Shown here in pieces: positions 59,620-64,000 of a stretch of DNA of 64,000 nt. The translations under genes and the position numbers were made by a program. Every line of letters starts with the position of its first letter. Positions within the stretch are counted from its first letter, which is position 1. The notes beneath the pieces are model-generated. The model did not search any database, was not told the DNA's origin, and was given only the letters and a program-made list of their open reading frames with translations. This stretch comes from Malania oleifera (lineage: Eukaryota > Streptophyta > Magnoliopsida > Santalales > Ximeniaceae), in contig NC_080423.1 in assembly GCF_029873635.1 (NCBI RefSeq), forward strand, positions 98,452,397 to 98,516,396, in the 5' to 3' direction.

Positions 59620-59850
59620 AGAACTCGTCGACGAATACAGGGCCTCGTCGATGAGTACATAAAGAAACTCGTTGACGAATACAGAGCTTCATCGACGAGT
59701 ACATAAGGAAACTCGTCGACGAATATAGGGCCTCGTCGACGAGAAAATACCGAGAGGGGTTATGGGGCAGCCTGAAATTCATCGACGAATACAAGGACTC
59801 GTCGATGAATTTATTGAAAGATTCATCGACGAGATGACGTGTCTCGTCGA
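59620..59850. repeat. CGTCGACGA palindrome array, 3' LTR copy
   Basis: About ten CTCGTCGACGA-type palindromes alternating with AATACAGGGC and GTACATAAGGAA-like linkers. The array ends about 15 bp before TATATAAGG at 59863. Confidence 0.88.
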
Positions 59851-59862
59851 TGAAGGACGCAG

Positions 59863-59871
59863 TATATAAGG
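59863..59871 (+). promoter_or_regulatory. TATA box of gypsy element 2, 3' LTR
   Basis: TATATAAGG in the same context as in the 5' LTR. Confidence 0.75.
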
Positions 59872-61618
59872 GGAAAATTTTAATTTTTATCACTTATCCG
59901 TGCCTCTCTCTCTCTCTCTCTCTCTCTCTCTACGACTCTTTCTCACTTCTCTCTTCGTTTCTGGGCCTATTTCTCACCGGATCAAAGATTTGAGGCTACC
60001 ACGACGCTCTTGGCGAGATTCTCTGCAAGTCTGCTGGAGTTGATCGTTAGAAAAGTTAGGTTGGATTTCATCCCAATCTCAGGGTAAGACATTTTATTCA
60101 ATATTTGCGTTTCCCTCAGTTATGAAAAATGTTGTAGGTAAGAAAATACTGATATTTTGTTCTGGGGGATTGTGTTTTTAATATATTGAGTTAGGAACCT
60201 TGCAAGTATAGAGTCAGAATTATACAAGGGCTTTTCAAAGTTAAGGTAAGGGAAATATGCTATGCTAGGAATTTTAATGATGTTAATAGAGATTTCATAG
60301 ACACATATTTATACCAGTTTATTATACAATTTTTACAGATTATGAGTTTAAATGCTTGTGTGGCCTGAGTAGATTTTCATGTGATGGAGAATGTATACAA
60401 TTTTTATAATGTATCATACTATACTAAATATACAGAGAAATTTACATGCATATACAGTTTTTATATGAGTAGTTCATGAAACAGACGTATATATATGCAT
60501 ATGCATGTATACAGTTTTATTCATATCAGTATTATATCACAGTTTTATACAAAACAGTATATGCCAAGTTATAGCATGTCATGTTTCCTGTTACCATAAC
60601 ATACATAGTATATAGGTAGAGATACAGAGATAGCATCAAGATGCTACAGATACAGTATACAGAGATTACAGTATTTACAATACATAAAGATAACGTTATG
60701 GTAGTTTTGGAAAACATGATGAAAATAGTAAAAGAGTATATATGTATATAGTATTAGATCCCTGTGAAAAAATTACAGATAGATACAGTTTATAGAGTAC
60801 GGTACCGTTGCTAGATACAGATAGAGTGCAACCACATATCTCAGATAGTATGTGGGTACCGTCGACCGTGCTCGGAGAGTATACATCTCCCTAGTTCACT
60901 GAGTGGAGGGGGCTGGTTTGACGAGGTAGCAGCCAGAACCGAGCTTAGGAGTGTATGTAGTTTGGCTGGACTGAGGTAGTGTAGAGTATATTGACTTATC
61001 TAGAGGGTCGACCAGGTTAAGTCCAGCCTACGGGCTGCACAACCCTGTCATGAGGGGTCAAATCATTACGTATAGAGTCCCAGGGATAAAGCACAGTTAT
61101 GTATATGTATACAATTTTACAGTATATGATGAATATAGTATGATATTATCAGTATGAAAAGTAGAAAAACAAACGATATAATATATTTTAAATTGTGAAA
61201 GAAAGATATGCTATACAGATGATTCAATGCATTACAGTTCAGTTACTATTTTAAAAGTATCTTTAACTTAGTTGCCACACACTAGTAATAGCATATTTTC
61301 ACTTACTGAGCGTTGACTCACCCCATTACTTTACTATTTTTCAGGTGAGTCAGTTAGGCGAGCAGATTAGGCTCGCGGATAGAAAGTAGTTTGATCACCC
61401 TGGTTATAGGGTGAGTTTTTGTCAGAGCTGAGTATTTTTGAGTAGATGATGCTGGAGGGGTATTTTTGTGTGACTATGGTCTGTAAATACAGAATTCTGG
61501 TATTGCATAGTAAATATGTAAATGGTTGCATGATATGAGTTTCCGCTGCTTAAGTATGGATCTAGATATATATATTTTAAAAATAAAAAAAAATGGTATG
61601 AATTTTGAGGTCGTTACA

Positions 61619-61882
61619 AGATGAGTCGGGCTAGAGGTATAAAACTATGTAGGTGATGTGTAGATGGAGAGTTTATTTTTGTTTAGTTTTATGGGATGTA
61701 ATTATGTGAAAATGAATATATTTGTGTATAAAGATAGTTAGAATTCTGGTAATGTAATTTGAGGATTTTATATTTTATTTTCGTTGCATATGTGTATTTT
61801 ATATTTGATGAATAAAGTGTCAAGTACATTGACGTCACTAAAGTAGCACTTCGGGCCCACGTGGTGGGTCGGGGTCGTTACA
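61619..61882 (+). repeat. 3' LTR of gypsy element 1, second piece
   Basis: Continues the LTR after the nested element (CGGGCTAGAGGTATAAAAC…) and ends GGGTCGGGGTCGTTACA, like the 5' LTR. The TSD of element 2 lies at 61619-61623. Confidence 0.9.
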
Positions 61883-64000
61883 TAGCCTATGTACATGTTT
61901 TTAGTGAGGAGAGATTGAAGCTCAATGCAAAGTCTATACAACATATCTGTCTGGGATATCAGAAAAGGGTGAAAGGTTTCATGCTCTGGGATTCGAAGGC
62001 AAACCAAGTGGTGATCAGTTAAGATGTGATTTTTGATGAGAAAGTCATGTTGTTGTGTACTCAAGAAAAAGAGAAATGGGTGCCAGAAAATTGTAGCAGC
62101 AATGAGCATGTGGTGCAAATGGAGTTAAAGACTCACGGTAGAGGTGACAATATTCAAAATGCAAGGAGTCCTAGCTCATAAGATTAGCAACATCATAGTA
62201 TAGTTATAGACAAGCCCATACTCATTATCAGGCCACCCCCAAGTATGGTTTTAATGATTTGGTTTCTTATGCACTCATTACTAGTAGCAAGGATCCTACT
62301 ACTTTTCAAAAGACGATGCACAACCAAAAGAAAAGTAGATGGATGGGTGATATGGTGGAGGAGATGGAGTCTTTGCATAAGAACCAGACATGGGAGTTGG
62401 TGGAACTTCCAGATGGGAAGAGAGCGATAGTATGCAAATGGGTGTATAAGAAGAAAGAATCAATATCAGCCAAAAAAAAAAAAAAAAAAGGAAAAATTCA
62501 AGGCTCATTTAGTAGCAAAGGACTACTTACAGAGGAAAGGGGTTAATTATGATGAGATCTTTTCCCCTGTTGTCAAACACACTTCCATCAGAGCAGTGTT
62601 GGGACTGGTAGCACATTTTAATATGCATTTGGAGTAGATGGATGTAAAGATAGTGTTTCTCCATAATGATTTAGAGGAGTTGATTTACATGGTATAACCA
62701 AAAGGGTTAAGTCAGCCTAGACAGGAACACTTGGTCTGTAAATTAAGAAAATCACTTTACGGGCTGAAGTAGTCTCTGAGGTAGTGGTACAAGTGATTTG
62801 ACTCCTACATGGTCCAGATTGGCTATAGGAGATGTGAGTATGATTGTTGTATTTATGTGAAGATTCTTGATGATGGTTCATTTATTTTTCTCTTGCTTTA
62901 TGTGGATGACATGTTGATTGCTGGGAAAAGTATGACTGAGGTCAACAACTTGAAAATCACGTTGAGCAAATAATTTGACATAAAGGATTTGGGTGTGGCC
63001 AAGAATATTCTTGAGATAGAGATTCGCAAGGATAGAGCTTCCAAGAGATTGCGGTTATCTCAGCGTAGCTATGTTGAGAGGGTTTTGGAGAGGTTCAACA
63101 TGGATAATGCAAAACCAGTAAGTACATATTTAGCGAATCATTTTAGATTGTCTACTGCCCAGTGTCCAAAAACAGATGATGAAGTTCAATACATGTCAAA
63201 GGTTCCATATGCTAGTGCAGTGGGGTGCTTGATGTATATTATGCTTTGTACAAAATCGGATCTGGCACAAGTTGTCAGTGTGGTGAGCAAGTTTCTATCA
63301 AATTCGGGATGACAATATTAGGATGTAGTCAAGTGGATTTTCAAATACTTAAGGGGTACTATAGATTATGACATCATGTTTGGCAAACAACAGGGCGGTC
63401 TTTAAGTTGTGGGATATGTGAATGCAGACTATGTGAGGAACTTAGATGACAGGAGGTCTACCACAAGCTATGTATTCACTATTGTGGGGGGGCCTATTTG
63501 TTGGAAGTCCATGGTTTAGTCTCTAGTTGCACTATCTACTACTAAGTTAGAGTATATGGCAATGGCTAAGGCTACCAAGGAAGCTTTGTGATTTACAGGA
63601 TTGGTCAATGAGTTAGGTATTCAGTTAGGTGGAGTTCAGTTGCATTGTGATAGTCAGGGTGCCATTTATTTGGTGAAGAACTAGGTGTATTATGCGAGGA
63701 CCAAGCACATAGATGTGAAATTTCACAAGATCAAAGAATTAGTTTCTTCTGGTGAACTATTGCTTGAGAAAGTTTACACGTCTGAGGATGCAACAGACAT
63801 GTTGACAAATTCTGTTACCACAGACAAGTTCAAGCACTGCTTGGACTTGATTAATGTTTCTAGATGCTAGATAGGAGGCGTCCCAACCTATTGTCCCATG
63901 TGGAGCTCCGAATTATGTTTTCGTTTTCTCCTAAGGGGTGAGTATTTTCCAAGGTGGACATTGTTGTAGTTTGTAGCTTATATTGAGTGGAACACATGTA
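61883..64000 (+). pseudogene. right piece of the split Ty1/copia element (integrase end, RT, RNase H)
   Basis: Starts with the TAGCC duplication and continues the integrase frame in phase with 46690-46781 (YVHVFSEERLKLNAKS, then HICLGYQKRVKGF). The RT runs about 62420-63310 (CKWVYKKKE, YVDDM at 62899-62913, SYVERVLERFNMDNAKPVST). RNase H runs about 63370-63870 (HCDSQGAIYLVKN, ARTKHIDVKFHKI, then FKHCLDLINV). A poly-A run at about 62471-62488 disrupts the RT frame, and many stops are present. The purine-rich AAGGTGGACA (63952-63961) is followed by TGTTGTAG at 63962, the likely start of the 3' LTR, which runs off the window. Confidence 0.92.
63962..64000 (+). repeat. possible 3' LTR start of the split copia element (cut by window end)
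   Basis: TGTTGTAG follows a purine-rich tract, about 90 bp after the end of RNase H. The partner LTR is not in the window, so this is positional inference. Confidence 0.5.

Larger units (their letters stand above)
59549..61618 (+). repeat. 3' LTR of gypsy element 2
   Basis: 2070 bp. Collinear with the 5' LTR from ATTTTGGAGATAATAATAG onward. The first 15 bases after TGT differ from the 5' LTR. It has a longer palindrome array (59620-59850) and TATATAAGG at 59863-59871, followed by a (CT)n tract (59905-59931). Confidence 0.9.
52622..61623 (+). mobile_element. gypsy element 2: Tekay/Del-like chromovirus nested in element 1
   Basis: Boundaries are TGTAAC (52627) and GTTACA (61618), with AGATG duplicated exactly (52622-52626 and 61619-61623). 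Total length is 8992 bp. The LTRs are 52627-54700 (2074 bp) and 59549-61618 (2070 bp), followed by a perfect tRNA-iMet primer site. Gag with two zinc knuckles, protease, RT, RNase H, integrase and a chromodomain-like C-terminus are all present in order. Long LTRs plus a chromodomain point to the Tekay/Del lineage of chromoviruses (inference). Many stops and a lost gag start codon make it inactive. Confidence 0.95.
46782..61882 (+). mobile_element. gypsy element 1: Ty3/gypsy with deleted pol, host of a nested element
   Basis: Bounded by TG (46782) and …GGTCGTTACA (61882), and by the exact 5-bp duplication TAGCC (46777-46781 and 61883-61887). The 5' LTR is 46782-48934 and the primer site 48937-48949. 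The gag and partial pol run to about 51680, where the sequence jumps into the LTR interior. The 3' LTR is in two pieces (about 51681-52626 and 61619-61882) because gypsy element 2 inserted into it. RNase H, integrase, the polypurine tract and the first part of the 3' LTR are absent. Without element 2 it spans about 6.1 kb. Confidence 0.93.

Noticed and set aside
1-64000. tRNA, rRNA or known snRNA genes
   Set aside because: No cloverleaf with A and B boxes in proper spacing or rRNA segment was noticed by eye; the B-box at about 18460 belongs to the SINE and the TGGTATCAGAGCC sites are retrotransposon primer sites.
46690-64000. A novel multi-gene system in the 15-kb block
   Set aside because: Every coding segment is explained by copia or gypsy retrotransposon domains in standard order.

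Overview
This window looks like nuclear DNA of a flowering plant, probably a woody dicot-like species, although the sequence does not identify the species. The evidence is the AT-rich composition, spliced genes with GT-AG introns, plant-type Ty3/gypsy and Ty1/copia retrotransposons primed by initiator tRNA-Met, plant LINEs and an Au-like SINE, and two plant gene families. Only two genes are convincingly intact. One is an L-type lectin receptor kinase of the LecRK-VI type (20301-22352, + strand, single exon). The other is a five-exon cinnamoyl-CoA-reductase-like / SNL6-like short-chain reductase (37178-40845, - strand). The rest is mostly transposon-derived or unrecognised AT-rich spacer.

Layout. 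1-13259: spacer with a decayed LINE (3300-5440) that carries a MITE-like insertion, a second unclear retroposon-like relic (8400-10020), and one possible orphan terminal exon (11790-11971). 13260-17492: a complete but internally deleted chromovirus (Ty3/gypsy) on the - strand, with an exact 5-bp target-site duplication (TSD) and an intact gag. 17493-20225: spacer with an Au-like SINE. 20226-22352: the lectin receptor kinase. 22353-31551: spacer, a 51-bp-arm inverted repeat, a tandem repeat, gypsy and copia LTR fragments, and an old minus-strand LINE. 31552-36681: a full-length, stop-riddled Ty1/copia element with 362-bp LTRs. 36682-41100: the reductase gene and its promoter. 41100-46690: MITE-like DNA, a solo copia LTR with a perfect TSD, and LTR fragments.

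46690-64000 is the most informative part: a three-level nest. A copia element was split by gypsy element 1 (46782-61882, TSD TAGCC). Gypsy 1's 3' LTR was in turn split by gypsy element 2 (52627-61618, TSD AGATG), a Tekay/Del-like chromovirus with 2.07-kb LTRs. Both boundaries are base-exact, and the copia reading frame continues across the 15.1-kb insertion.

The two host genes show no functional link; they are islands in retrotransposon-derived DNA. Most transposon stop codons are explained by single C-to-T or G-to-A changes, as expected from deamination of methylated cytosines. I found no convincing evidence of a new molecular system. The best leads are the nested insertions, the palindrome arrays in LTR promoters, the inverted repeat near 23.7 kb and the internally deleted chromovirus that keeps gag.
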